A stretch of 64,000 bases of DNA from Tillandsia leiboldiana (taxonomy: Eukaryota; Streptophyta; Magnoliopsida; Poales; Bromeliaceae), in assembly GCA_029204045.2 (NCBI GenBank), contig CM055077.1:3247069-3311068 (forward strand). The letters run 5' to 3'. The notes under the pieces were generated by a model. That model saw nothing but the letters and a program-made list of their open reading frames with translations. It was not told the DNA's origin and ran no database searches. This document shows, in pieces, positions 11,860 through 25,118 of the stretch. Position numbers and translations under genes: made by a program. The stretch's first letter is position 1. Each line of letters begins with the position of its first letter.

Positions 11860-14800
11860 TCAAGGGCCTCGGTACCTGCCGAAGCACGAGAGGCAACCTT
11901 GCGGCTGATCGTGAGGGATCATACCTCCGCCCTTCGACGTGTCGATTGCCTCCAGCAGGGTCACCACGTCGGCCATCTCCGGTCGCTTATCGGGGTTCGC
12001 GTCCCAGCACTTCTTCATTACGTTCGCTAGAGAGCTTGGACAACACCGCGGAATCTCCGGCCGCAAATTCTGTAAATGTTTACAAGTTCTTAATTTCAGT
12101 TGTTGAAAAAGTTTCGTTTTCGATTGTTTTAATTGAAGTGATGATGTAAGCTGAGAAGCAAAAATGGCTTGCCTGACGAACTACTGCAGATGTAATCTCC
12201 GAGAAGCTGAGGTCGGGATATGGCATGTCGCAGCAGTAGATCTCCCACACGCAAATCCCAAAGCTATAGACGTCGCATTTCCTGTTGTATGGGCTGCCAT
12301 TGAGAACCTGTGGTTCATTCATAGGCCATTCAGTCACAAGTAGATCATGCAAACCATGTGTTTGTATACAACTAAAATAATCTCCTCTCATAATTAAAGA
12401 TTTTGCATTATTTATATTTTATATCTTAAAAAAAAAACAAAAAAACCCATGCTTGATTCATGAGAGAAGTATATAAGAGCAGGGAATGACCAATGAAAGA
12501 TTTCCAATACGACGCAAGTACTGAGATAAAGAACAGCTTCTAAATCTAAAGGCATGTGGTGAACTCTTGCTGCAGTGGATCATCGCATGTTGCGATACGT
12601 ACATGAAGATCAGAAAAGAAAATCAAGGTGTGTCTTCTTAAACATATCTAGATATATGCCTACGCAAAATTATTTACTTATATATATGTATCTCTGTTCA
12701 TTTGTTCCCTTCAAAAGCTTAATCTCTCACATACATATCGTTGTACTTACGAAACCAACTTATCATGATGAATTGAATGGCTAAACTATCCATTGTAAGG
12801 ATACATATGAAAATTCAAACTTTATAGGGACATATACTACATGCAAAAGCCCCAAGAAATAATCATCAGCATAAATCAATTTGAGTACCGAAAGGCAACG
12901 CAAAGATGAAAACAACGAAGCTGTAGATACTATAACTATAAAGGATGGTATACCTCAGGTGCCATGTAACCAAGAGTTCCTGTTTCACCAGTCATGTCGT
13001 GAGGATTTGAAGCCTCAACTCGAGCGACACCAAAATCCGCAATTTTTATGGTTCGCGATTTATCAAGAAGCATATTTTCTGTCTTCACATCTCTATGCAC
13101 AATCTTCTTCAAATGGAGATAACTCAATCTATATTGAGAAAGCGAAACACTTTAATCGTCCCGCGAACAAGAATTTGGATATTTAAAATAGAAATCAATC
13201 GAAAACAGATTTAAAACTAAATAATAGCAAGCGAGAGTTAGCTTTGGACAAAGGATAGTGCTGACACTCACCCTCTGGCAAGATCGAGAGAGAGTTGGAT
13301 GACTACTTTGAAGGCTAATTTTCTCCTCCGATTTTTTATAAGAAATGTTTTCAGGGCACCTCCCGGAAGGTATTCGACCACAACACAACAAACACTACTT
13401 GGCATGCCAAGATGGCCATTCTCTGTTTGAATATTTAAATCTCTCGCACCCACTATAGCCCCTATAAACTGGCAATAAAAGCTTAGAGTAAGATCACAAT
13501 GTCATTTCAGGCAAAAAAAGAAGAAAAAAAAAAGAGTAAGAGAAGAAGTTCCAGAAGTCAGAAGAATATTAGGTGTTTGATTGAGAAAACTGGACGAAAT
13601 AATTCAGAAACTTCTGCAGGCTAAAGTGCATTTTGCTCAAACAAATGTTCTACGCATTAAGTAGTTTGAAGATCCAATAAAATTAATATGTAGTGGCACA
13701 TGAGCAACACGCACCAAATACGGAGAGAGAGTTAAGCTGCATGGGTAAGCGCGTTGTCTACTAGGAAAATTAGAATAATTAACTTGATGAACAAAATAAC
13801 ATATGCAATTCGCGAAGCATCTAACTCCCCTAAAATGGTGCTTAATGTACAAAAGATGCAAATCGTACAACAATATGAAATTGGATATTGTAAGTTAACA
13901 AATTAACGACCAAATGGATCTTTACGTAGAATAGAGGCAGTTATGCAGTGAAATTATACCTTTGTTACATTCGGGTGGTCGAGCTTATGCCACACAGAAA
14001 CCTCCTGAGAAAAAGCTGTTCTAAGTGCAGCAATTTCAGCTTCTGACCTGTTACCTTCTTCTCCCCAGTCAAGCAACTTGACTGAAAAAAACAAAAGAGG
14101 GATTGCTAGCATCATGAAATAGAATTCGACGTCTTCTCCCCAGACCAGAATATCCATATTGAACTATAACAACTAGGGAAAGAGGGCTACCAAAAAAGTA
14201 AGTACAAAAATAGATAAAAGAACTAATTGTACACTCGATCTCAACGTCTGTTTGCAGGAGATAAGGAGGTGTGAAACCACAGATTGCTTGAAAATTGCAC
14301 ATTCATGTAGCGCAAGCTCCAACATAGCTGATTATTAATACTCACTCGAAACTTGATGGTATAAAGGCATAAAACTTAGATCATTTAAAGAATATAAAGC
14401 TTTTCCTTCGTGCTCGAGGGAATGAAAATATTCAGCGAGTGAGATTTATATAATTCGGATGCGAAACTCCAATCCCAGATATTTCTTTCCCTGTCGTTAT
14501 AACTATAATCGCGTATCATCATAAAAAATTTCGAAAGAATCAACATCCACCAAAAAAAAGAAAAAAGAAAAGAATGGTTTTTGGAGTAATCCATATTTCA
14601 CTTTGTCCTTTCAGCTCCATTCCTCACTCTCTAGAAAAGTATGTGTGCTTTTATTAGAATCTTTATGCAATATCTTGCTTTGACTGCTTTAAATCTCCCA
14701 CCATTAATGTATCACAAGATCAACATCATTGTCACCCCTACATATTATTAATCAGTAGTTGGATGAGATCACATGGAAGTTCAAAAAGGAACCTTATCCA

Positions 14801-15891
14801 ATTAAAGCTATGGAGTGGAATCAGCTAAGATGAAAGGCAACTACCGGAAAGAAGACGATAAGATTCACGGGTTTTTACATGGCAAAAGGAGCAATTTGCA
14901 ATTGGATTCTTTCACCTATCGAAAAGGCGCAAATTTTTTATCTCAAAAAAAAGGAAGGAAAAGAAAAAGGAGCAAATTGGAAAGGCCAATTTGAAGGTGT
15001 CTACTAATGCACTCAGTTCATGTCCATAGCAAAAGATAGGTACAAAGATTCACCTGATCATGGTGGTAATGAAACAGGATTGCTAAAGAATTACTAAACC
15101 ATTGTTTTGTTTTTTTTTTTTTTTTTTTTTTTTCCCTGCACATCTCATGATGTTTCTTCTACTGAATGAATCACAGGACATAAAAATTTATGAAATTAAT
15201 ACTGGGAGATCAATTTAAGCAAAGGAAAATACACATAAAATACCTAAAATTGTAACTTTTCTTGGCCCACATTGCGCAAAATGACCGAAAATTGGTGAAA
15301 ATTAAGAAACGGGAGTTGAAATTGAATCTAATGGGGGGGGCGGAGCGATCAGAAGAAGAAGAAATTGGAGAGGAATCGCGAAATGGGTATTGCAATTTGA
15401 ATCTAAAACACCCAGAAACATCAGAACCTGGAGAGAAACTACCAAATGGCTCCTCGAATTTGAATCTAACACGAAAAGAAGTAGAAATTTAATCCGAAAA
15501 ATTAGAGATTTGGAGAGAGAGCGAGAGAGAGCGAGAGAAGGGCAGGTTCACCGGCGACATCGTGGCCATCGTAGACGCCACGATGGACGGTTCCGAAGGT
15601 GCCGCGCGCGATGACGCTCTTGATGATGAGCTTCGAGGGGTCGATCTCCCACTCCTCCCTCTCCCTCTCCCTCCATCCTCCTCCCCATCCTCCTCCTCCT
15701 CCTCCTCCTCCTCCTCCGCCTCCTCCGCCTACTGCTACTCCTCCTCCTCCTCCTCCTCCTCCTCCTCCCTCCTCCTCCTTCTTCTTCTCCATCGTCCACG
15801 CGCGGCTCAGGTGCCGCTCCAGCTGCTCGTCCAAGCTCTTCAGATCGATCTGATCCGCCCTCACGAACCCGTCTCCTCCCCCTTCCTTCAT
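11860..15891 (-). CDS. Raf-like group C MAPKKK-type kinase, CBC1/CBC2-like
   Basis: A Ser/Thr kinase close to Arabidopsis CBC1/CBC2, which act in stomatal blue-light and CO2 signalling; family similarity is recalled. Exons on the minus strand are 15552-15891, 13960-14081, 13272-13468, 12954-13128, 12173-12307 and 11860-12069, giving 392 residues with matching phases. The kinase signature is complete: Gly loop ARGTFGTVHRG (about 95-105), ATP-binding Lys115 in VKLLDWGEEG, HRD at 231-233, DFG at 251-253 and APE at 276-278. The C-terminus GGGMIPHDQPQGC...RYRGP is characteristic. The Met at 15891 was chosen because EGGGDGFVRADQIDLKSLD follows; an upstream in-frame Met (16020) would add only low-complexity Arg/Glu. 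The N-terminal region carries an unusually long glycine run. The last intron uses a GC donor. Confidence 0.93.
15668..15780 (-). repeat. Trinucleotide repeat encoding polyglycine in kinase exon 1
   Basis: A (TCC)n-rich tract on the plus strand, reading as GGA-type glycine codons in the kinase. It makes two glycine blocks separated by a short VAV spacer, between the E-rich segment and the kinase domain. It is likely length-polymorphic. Confidence 0.8.
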
Positions 15892-16569
15892 CCTCCTCCT
15901 CTCCTTCCTCCTCCACACTCCTCCTCTTCTCCTCCCCTTCTCCTCCCCTTCCCCTCTCTCTCTCTCTCTCTCCAAATTTGCTCTGTTTTCTACGTTCGCT
16001 GTGAGTATGAGTGATAGCACATGGGTTGCCTAAAAGCTACGTGTGTCACTGCACTGCTTTGGCCTCTCTCTCTCTCTCTCTACACACACATCATTATTCT
16101 ATGCATATACTCATCTCATGATACTCTATTATACTCACTCTCTTTATTTATTCCTACCTTTTCCTATGTATTATTGAACTCTTTATATCCTTACAGAGAG
16201 AGACACCCAGGTTAAATTTGATCTTGCTGACTACTAATTATAAAAATTTAATATTTTTAATATACATAATTTATTTATTTAAAATGTAAAAATACTGGTC
16301 TATCAGAATGTGAGATTTATTATGGACCATAGCCTCACTCAACTTATTGAATTCATCTAACTTAGTTTATTAATTTTTTGAATATATTATTACGGAATAG
16401 AAAATTAAATTTATTTTAAATTTATAAATAAAGAGCCAATATATTTATACTATTTAAAATATTTAAAATTATTTTAATAATTCGTATAAAATACAAATAC
16501 GATTTTTAAATATTTCAAATATTACAAATCAAATGTAATGAAGCGAGCCGAGCTAATATACTTTTAAAA

Positions 16570-16971
<402 letters not shown>

Positions 16972-17601
16972 GAGCTTATATATTTTTAAAAACACACGAA
17001 GTCCAATCATGCTTATAAATTTTTTATCATTAAATTTGCATTGCGATTTGTGCAATTGTACTAACTCTTTTTCTCTCTTTAATTGACTTTATAATTATAC
17101 AAATTTCAATACAAATTTAATAATAAAAAATTTATAAATATAATTTGGCTTGTGCTTTTAAGGATTCGTACGCTGAACTTCTTTTGGGATGTTATTTGAG
17201 GGCTTGTTTTGTGTGTGAGCCGAAGTTTTATCAAAATGGGAAATGTTATGGTTTGGGTCCACCACAAAATGTTTAATTTAATTACTGTGTGTTAATTAGG
17301 TGCTTATTTGCCTGTTTGTTTGTCCATAAATTATTTTTATGATAAAAATATTTTTTATTCAAAGTAAAGTCAGGTAAAAAAAAAAAAAAAAATTGTTTGA
17401 TAGAAAGTTAATAACTTTGAATCTATAATTATTTTGTTTTTTATTTATTATACTTAAAAAATTTTATATTCGCACGTAAGGGAATAAAAATAAATTAGGT
17501 ACAGCAGTTAACTTTTTAGTTTTTTGATCTCTTTTTCTTCCGGAGTTGTTTTCAGTACAAATTTAGGATGATGATAATTAAGATGTTCCGAAAAAGCAGA
17601 G

Positions 17602-17604
<3 letters not shown>

Positions 17605-17677
<73 letters not shown>
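17605..17677. repeat. (TA)n microsatellite
   Basis: An uninterrupted AT dinucleotide array of about 70 bp, immediately left of the MITE at 17680. A shorter TA array (about 17850-17876) lies just to its right. Confidence 0.9.
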
Positions 17678-17679
<2 letters not shown>

Positions 17680-17847
17680 TAATGCTACATGTACACCCCG
17701 AAGGGGTGTACATCCTACACCTTCACCCTTTTAATGGTGTCGATATTTTTTACGGGTCACATCAAGTGACCACTCAACACACCCCCACCCTTAGATGGGT
17801 GGGGGTGTGAGATGTACACCCATTACGGGTGTACAAGTAGCATTTTC
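17680..17847. mobile_element. TA-array-inserted MITE, family A copy 1
   Basis: About 168 bp with inverted ends AATGCTACATGTACACCC and GGGTGTACAAGTAGCATT, and internal GGGTGTACATC / GATGTACACCC segments. It is flanked on both sides by (TA)n. Three further copies are in the window (41015, 50480, 58763). It has no coding capacity. Confidence 0.75.
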
Positions 17848-17848
17848 C

Positions 17849-17879
<31 letters not shown>

Positions 17880-18045
17880 CAAATATAATTTATAGCAAAT
17901 CAAACAATAAAACTTTAAAATAATTTTACCAATTTCATTTACAGTGAAACAAACATGTCCATAATATCTGAACGCGGATTCTACTATTACAATTTGAATT
18001 TTCTGAACGCGGATTCTACTATTACAATTTGAATTTTTGTAAGAG

Positions 18046-18086
<41 letters not shown>

Positions 18087-18093
18087 GCGCGCG

Positions 18094-18307
18094 TAGGGGT
18101 GTCAACGAGCCGAACACGAGCGAGCTGGGGTCGGCTCGTGTTCGGCTCGTTTAATAAACGAGCCGAACACGAGCTGGCTCGCGAACAATAAATTTGATTT
18201 TCATTCCTACTATTAGATATAAAGTTAAAAAAAAATTAAAATGTTAAAATTTTAATCTAATAATTAAAATTCACAAAAAATTAATGACTTAAAATCTAAA
18301 TAGTAAA

Positions 18308-18379
<72 letters not shown>

Positions 18380-18559
18380 GAGCTGTTATCGAGCCGAACA
18401 CGAACGAGCTAATCCTAGTTCGTGTTCGGCTCGTTTATTAAACGAGCTAAAAAATTCGGCTCGTGTTCGGCTTTTTTACTAAACGAGCGATTCGATCTCG
18501 AGCTCATTCGAGCCGAACATGAGCTAGCTCGCGAACAGCGAGCTGGATTGCCACCCCTA
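18094..18559. mobile_element. hAT-like MITE, TAGGGGTGTCAA terminus
   Basis: The left end TAGGGGTGTCAA pairs with the right end TTGCCACCCCTA. The flanking 8-mers CGCGCGCG (18086-18093) and CGCACGCG (18560-18567) differ at one base, fitting a hAT target duplication. The interior is a set of inverted GAGCCGAACACGAG motifs interrupted by a (TA)n array at about 18311-18376. No transposase. Confidence 0.7.
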
Positions 18560-19640
18560 CGCACGCGCACATATTTGCGAAGCTGTTATCTATTATTTAA
18601 CTAGAGTGCATTGCAAGATAATCAATCATGATCCCGTTTAGTTCATGATTTATAATATTTCGATGACACTCAATTTTTTTTAAAAAAATATTTATTTTTT
18701 TACAATTCAATTGAAGATGGGTAGTTATAAAACGTGTTAATGAAACGGCGGACTAGATTATCACGAGTTGAAAAATATAAAATATAAAATATATCATTTC
18801 AGGACTAAATCAGTAATAAATTTATCATTTCAAATATAAAATATATACTATTTTTAAAATATTACAAACCTTAAATTAAATAAAAAAAAATCTTACTATT
18901 ATATCAAATTATATAAAATAAGTATTTAGAAAATAAAAGCTACAGTACTATTAATAAATTATTATTTTTACAATATATACAGTGCTAATTTATTAATAAC
19001 ATTCACTTCAAATTTTACTAAATTATTTGCATATTTGAGTCAAGTTTCAATCCTTTATTTTTTATTTATGTGATTACACGGATTCGTATGCATAAGATAG
19101 TTTTTTTTTTTTTTTTTTTTTTTACTATGAACAAAATTAAATAAAAAATAAAATCATGCATGATCTCTTACTCTTTTTTTTAAAAAAATTAAAACTTTAC
19201 TAAAATATATTTTGACTAAAATAATGTTATGGCTTTTGACTTTGGATGAGTAAGAAATTGTGCCCATAACTGTTTAATTAATGAGAAAGATAAGTAGCAA
19301 CTGCACCTGGTAATTGATCACGGGAAATGTTGTGGATGGTTTTGTTATTTAACAAATAAATTAATGAACTTAGATATATGTAATATCATCTTAACTATTA
19401 AAGAGTTACTCCCCTAACAATTGTGAAGGTACCTTACAATATTGTTGATAATTTAGTTTTATGTACACAACCGTTACGATCCAAAGAGTAAATTTGGAAC
19501 TGAAAAAATTAGATGAAACTTAGACGTCAGTAGAAAAAATTAATTCTATTGAGTGATAGGATAATTTATGAAACTTACATGTTTACATGTAAAAATAGAG
19601 AAAGAAATATAGTTGAGATTAGTAGGAGATGTCGAATCAT

Positions 19641-19898
19641 TGGCGCTAACCATTAATTCCAAAAGCTCGAGCAGTTAGAAATACACAATCAATTTATTTA
19701 AAGCGTACAGACACAGTGCTCACGAGTCTCGACCGGACTCAACCTACCTGGACATTGGGTCTCTTGCCGTTAGGTCTATTGTGGACTGCAGCCCTACTCA
19801 ACTTATTGGGCTCACCCAACTTAACTTATTAGTCTCCTGGGTCTATTGTTACGGGCAGGAGTTGGACATATTTTTAACCCATAAATAAATAGCCAACA
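19641..19898 (+). repeat. TG...CA dispersed repeat (possible solo LTR), copy 1
   Basis: A 258-bp segment starting TGGCGCTAACC and ending AGCCAACA. It is shared, in opposite orientation, with 42967-43236 and 52426-52695, and partly with 27132-27460. Ends beginning TG and ending CA fit an LTR. I found no exact 5-bp target duplication. Confidence 0.6.
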
Positions 19899-21658
19899 AT
19901 CCCTCTTTGTAATTACGAAATTATTTTTAGAGGACAACGGGGTTAATCGAATATGCGAAATGACGATAATGCCCTCCTTATTTTTGTGCTTTACAATGAC
20001 GGCAGAGAAGCTCTCGCGGATGCTCCACATCGACCGGCAGTTGCTCCGTCGAATCCGCATCGCCGCAGAGCCCTCGCGCTGCTTCCCTCCGAGTCCACTG
20101 CCGCCCCCGCCCCGCCTCCATCCCCGCCGAGAAGCTCTCCTCCTCCTCCCCCTGTCGTCGTCGTCTCCGCCGCCGTCGGAGAGGTCGGGGTGCCCAGGGA
20201 GCTGGACATGGAGAAGGAGCGCATCCCCGCACGGACGAGTGAAGCGTCCGCGCGGCGGCCTATGGGGGCCGGCACGTGGCGGCCCCCCTCACCTCCCGCT
20301 GACCCGCGCCAGAGGAGGCGCGGGTCCCCGCGCGCTGACCTGCGCCAGCATGCGCGCGCTTCCCCGCGCACGCATGCTGCTCGCACGCGTGCTGCTCGCA
20401 GTGGTGCGACGATCGAAAGAAAAAGAGATAGAAGGGTATTTTCGGTATATTACCTAAGAAATTAACGGCTCACTAACGGAATGCAGATGGCGGAGTGTAA
20501 ATGCACAATTCCGTAATTACGAGGGGGCAAAATGTAAGCTTTTGAAAGACAGGAGGACAAAGTGAAAAAACGGTATATTATGAAAGAATTTTTTGTAATT
20601 TAACCTATATACTATCAATGAGTTTTCTGTAATTTAGCCAATATATATATATATTAGATGAAAATTAGCAGCTCAACCTATTTTAATACCAAAAAAAAAA
20701 GAAATATCTAAAACTAGCCAGAGAAAAAATGATTAACAAGTTGATGGAATTTTTTAATGAATTTATTTTAGAAGCTTATTTTGCTTTATTCATATTATCC
20801 TATGAGTGTCTAAGTAATAGAATTGCTAGTTTATTTAAAAATTAATTTTATGCATATCTCTACAGATATATCGAATAATAAATATATTCCTACAAAATTT
20901 AATTTTTATGTTTATTCTTTTAAAAAAATTAAATTATTCATATATGTCCCTCTGGTTTGATTAGTATAGTGTTTATTTTTTAACCGAATATAAGTGAAAT
21001 ATCAATTTTATCTTTGCAAATATATTTCTCTAAAATTTCTAACTATTAAAAATATACATATGGTTAAGTATAATATTTGAAAAAGTAAAAACATAATTTT
21101 ATCGCATTCAGTAATCAAGATTAAATATTTAATATATGATTAACTATATTTTTTTAAAGGGTATTGACGTTAAGAATATATATAAATAACTTAAGATTTT
21201 AAAAAAAAAATAATATAAAAAATTAAATTTTATAGAAATATACCTGATATTCGATATGTTTATATGTATATAATTTGAGACTACTAGAATAATATATAAA
21301 TAATGTTGAAAACAATAAAATTAAGTTTTTTAAAAAATTATATAATATTTAACGATATAGCTCGTCGATTCAGAAACACCGTCAAAAAAAAATAAAAAAA
21401 ATAAAAAACGGCGTAGAAGCATTCTAGCTCAACTCTGAATTTCAAACTCAAAATGTAGATTTTGAAAAATAATTAATTAAATCAAATTCAAAACGAGGTC
21501 AAAAGTTTTCACATACAAAATCGGTTCGAATCAAACGTTCCAGCTGTCCGGTTCAATTGAACCGTTCAAGCTCTCGAACCGAACCGGCCCTCGCCCTAAA
21601 CCGGACCGGAAAAGATAAAAGGAAAATTTTTATCTCCTCCTCCTCCGCCGCTTCGCCA

Positions 21659-24600
21659 ATGGCGCTTCCTCTCATTCGATGGAGCTTCTCCTCTCTCTCC
21701 TCCTCCTCCTCCTCCTCCTCCTCCACCTCTCGTCGCTTCCTCCTCTCTCGCCGCCTCTTCTCCCGAAACCCTAGCCGCCCACTTCGCCCCTCGGTGACTC
21801 GCTGCGAGATCGGTGAGTTGCGCCCTCGCCGAGCTTCATTTGATGCCCTAGTTTGTTACATTGGGGGTTTGATTGCGATTTGTCTCGTTTAATTCGATAA
21901 AGTATCCATATTTAGGGTTAGGAGATGGCTCGGGCTCGAAGGTTTTGTTGAAGGAAATGGAGTACCCTGAGCTCGAAGTAAGCGAAATGTTACTTATGAG
22001 TACACTTGGTTCTACTTCTTCCATTTGCTTCATTTCTCTCCAAATTGCGATTCTGTGATTGTAATTTTTACTGGGTTTTTAGAAATTTGTGGGTTATTAG
22101 CGTAGAGCTCGTATCTTGTAGATTAAAATGGCTTATTTAGTTCAAATTTGGTTAATTTATATCCATTCCTTTATTATGAATATATATTTTTGCAGAAATG
22201 GGTTCATTCTAATGGATTTAGGTCGGGGCAAGCTATGATGCTGTGGAAATGTCTATACGGGAACAACACTTGGGCTCATACCCATGATGAACTGCTCGGT
22301 GCGCGCCTTATTTAAGTACTTGGTGTTTGATGTGATTAAGCAATTCAATACTTAGTTAAAGTTGCTTGCTTTATGAGCTACCAGTTATGAATGCTGTGCC
22401 ATTGGATAAATTTGATCCATTTTATGTTTGCTACTAATTGAAGTGCCTGTTTATGGGAACACCTGCCTGGATGTGCTGTAGTTGTAGAGTCATTTGTTTT
22501 AATTTCCAGTTGTCGAATTCGTGTTCTGCATTATTGAGAAGCAATCTATTTGCATTGTTGTTATCAGCTTTAAAAATGATTTTAAGGCAAGTTTTCTTTT
22601 TCAAAGTTAGGAATAACCAGGAAGTTGCTTTCGAGTAATCGTTCAGCCGTTGGTACTGAAATATTCTGTTCTTCTGAACCGTCAGCACTGTGGTTAAGCT
22701 TCGAAGCTCGAACTCTTTGGCTTTGCTTCAAAAAGAGTGTTACCATGGATAATCAATCTTTTCGTAAGGCTAAAGTAAATCGGCTGTTCCAGGGTTTGAT
22801 TATGCATAATGTATTGGGTTTTTTTCTTTTCAGGAATTCTTAATTGTCAAATTGCACAAATAACTTCTCAATGAATTGTGAGGAGGGCAAACTCAGTATA
22901 TTTTTCAGGATTGCAAAACTAAGTTTAACTCTAATAATCCGGCTCATTCAAGTTAACTTTCGATTTTGTTCGCAACTCGTTCTGTGAGCATCCGTTTCTC
23001 TTGAGAAAAGTTTCATGAATATTCTTTTGCCTTTCTGGATGGACTTGTACTATATGCGACACATTACCTATTAAATCTACAATTTGGCCTTTTGCAGGTT
23101 TGAAAAAGGAATTTAGACAAATGCTAAGTGAGCATGCTACCCTCAAGGCATTATCTGTGAAAGATATCCTTACTGCTTCGGACGGAACTCGGAAGGTTGG
23201 TTTCTACTACTGTTCTTGTGGTTAATTACTAGTTGATTACTCTTATCCATTGTCAGATCTCTGAATTTTTGTGAATATTCTCATTAATTTCCAAATTGGC
23301 AGGAGGTTGCAGATTCTGTTCAATCTGGAAGATGGATCAGTGATAGAAACAGTAGTGATTCCTTGCAGTAGAGGGAGGACCACAGTTTGTGTTTCGAGTC
23401 AAGTGGGCTGTGCCATGAATTGTCAGTTTTGCTACACTGGGAGGCATGTTTGCCTTCTAAATTCTCATTTGTTTTTCTTTTTTCCCTTTTTATAATTTTT
23501 TATTAATTTTGCTGATTTTGTAAGCATATACTGTCTGTGGCTAAACCCATGGCTTCAACTTTGCAGGATGGGCTTGAGAAAACATTTATCGACAGCTGAA
23601 ATAGTTGAACAGGCCGTCTTTGCTCGCAGATTGTTCTCCAGTGAATTTGGAGCTATATGCAATGTTGTGTTCATGGTATGCTTCCGAATTTCTTCCTATA
23701 TTTTTTTTCCAGCATAACATTTGCTTGATATTGTCCTCTTTTTTCTGCAAGTTTCCTGTCAAAGGTGATATTGGCCTTCATTTACTCAAGAAATTGGACT
23801 ATTTCTGATTGCCAGTTGCTCTGTTGATGTAACAATATATGTTTTATTAATGAATTAGTTGAAGAAAATCCCCGTAAATTGCTTACCATTGTTTCCAGGC
23901 TTCTAGAATTATTTCAAAATGGCACTTACCATTTGTTCGGACTAAAAATACTCTATCCTACTTTGCGCAGGGTATGGGTGAACCATTGCATAACATAGAA
24001 AATGTAATCAAGGCCGCGGCCATAATGGTTGATGAGCAAGGGCTTCATTTTAGCCCTCGAAAAGTGACCGTCTCAACCAGCGGGCTCGTCCCTCAGTTGA
24101 GGCGCTTCCTTCGTGAATCTAACTGTGCATTAGCCGTGAGTCTAAATGCCACGACGGATGAGGTGACCATACATCTTTCTTGCGGGGCGAACTCTTTTCC
24201 GAAAGCAACTCTCCTTCAGTTCATTTGCAAACTAATTGTTGTAGTAATGCAGGTAAGGAACTGGATTATGCCAATTAACCGCAAATATAATCTTGGCCTG
24301 CTTCTCGAGACATTACGGGAGGAATTACGCCTGAAGAACAAGTATAAAGTACTATTCGAATATGTCATGCTTGCGGGAGTAAATGACAGGTTTGGTTTTT
24401 AACCCTTGTTAGTTGCTTTTGAAGCACTAGAAATCATCAATGTAGCCCTCGAAAACATTTGTTGGAATTATCGACCACCTAAAGATGCTGCTGAGTTTCA
24501 TATTTATAATGCGGAACCTTCATAGAGAATATAACCTTTTTCATCTACTGATCTGAAACTCCAGCATCGACGACGCGAAGAGGCTTATAGAACTCGTCCG

Positions 24601-24844
24601 GGGAATCCCTTGCAAGATCAACCTCATCTCCTTCAATCCCCATGAGGGATCTCATTTCAGGCCAACACCCGAAGACAAGATGATAGAGTTCCGGAACATT
24701 CTCGCCGGAGCTGGGGTGGTCGTCTTCCTGCGGCTCAGCCGTGGGGACGATCAGATGGCCGCCTGCGGGCAGCTCGGGGACCCTGGCGGCGTCCCGCTGC
24801 CGCTGCTCCGCGTGCCCGAGCGGTTTCAAGCGGCGGCTCTCTGA
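21659..24844 (+). CDS. RlmN/Cfr-family radical SAM rRNA methyltransferase, organellar
   Basis: By family it methylates C2 of adenosine in 23S rRNA (and tRNA in bacteria) using a 4Fe-4S cluster, SAM and a methylated cysteine. Exons 21659-21812, 21916-21977, 22196-22298, 23098-23195, 23313-23443, 23567-23675, 23971-24162, 24253-24389 and 24565-24844 join in phase to 421 residues, about the bacterial length plus a leader. The cluster motif GCAMNCQFC places cysteines at 172, 176 and 179. The GMGEPL loop, the SVSLNATTDEVRN-type region and RGDDQMAACGQLG, with the second catalytic Cys, are present. The first 45 or so residues are Ser/Arg-rich without acidic residues, indicating a chloroplast or mitochondrial transit peptide; an ATG in a CCAATGGC context was chosen. 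The donor after exon 5 is GC rather than GT. Confidence 0.93.
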
Positions 24845-25118
24845 TAAATATAGATGCTGTTCTGATAGCCCGGGACAGCGAATACCGAAAAGGAACTCAT
24901 TTCGAAATACTTGTTTTTGGATTATTTTTAATATATTTTTCCATTTTGATTGAAGATGTTTGTTATTCGCAATTGTTGCTCTAGTCTAAATTCATTCTGT
25001 GTTGCTATGATCACAATTGTGCATAATCATCAATATTTTTTCATTTGTATCAGAAATCTAATGTGATTATGGCTACATTTTTGCACAACAAGATTAGAAA
25101 TTTATTTGAAACATCTTC

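Noticed and set aside
15562..16014. Plus-strand Ser/Pro/Leu open frame opposite the kinase first exon
   Set aside because: An antisense shadow of the polyglycine repeat in the kinase exon.
19953..20465. Overlapping 130-170-residue open frames on both strands
   Set aside because: A GC-rich patch with Pro/Arg/Ser composition in all frames. No domain, no splice partners and no conserved motif.
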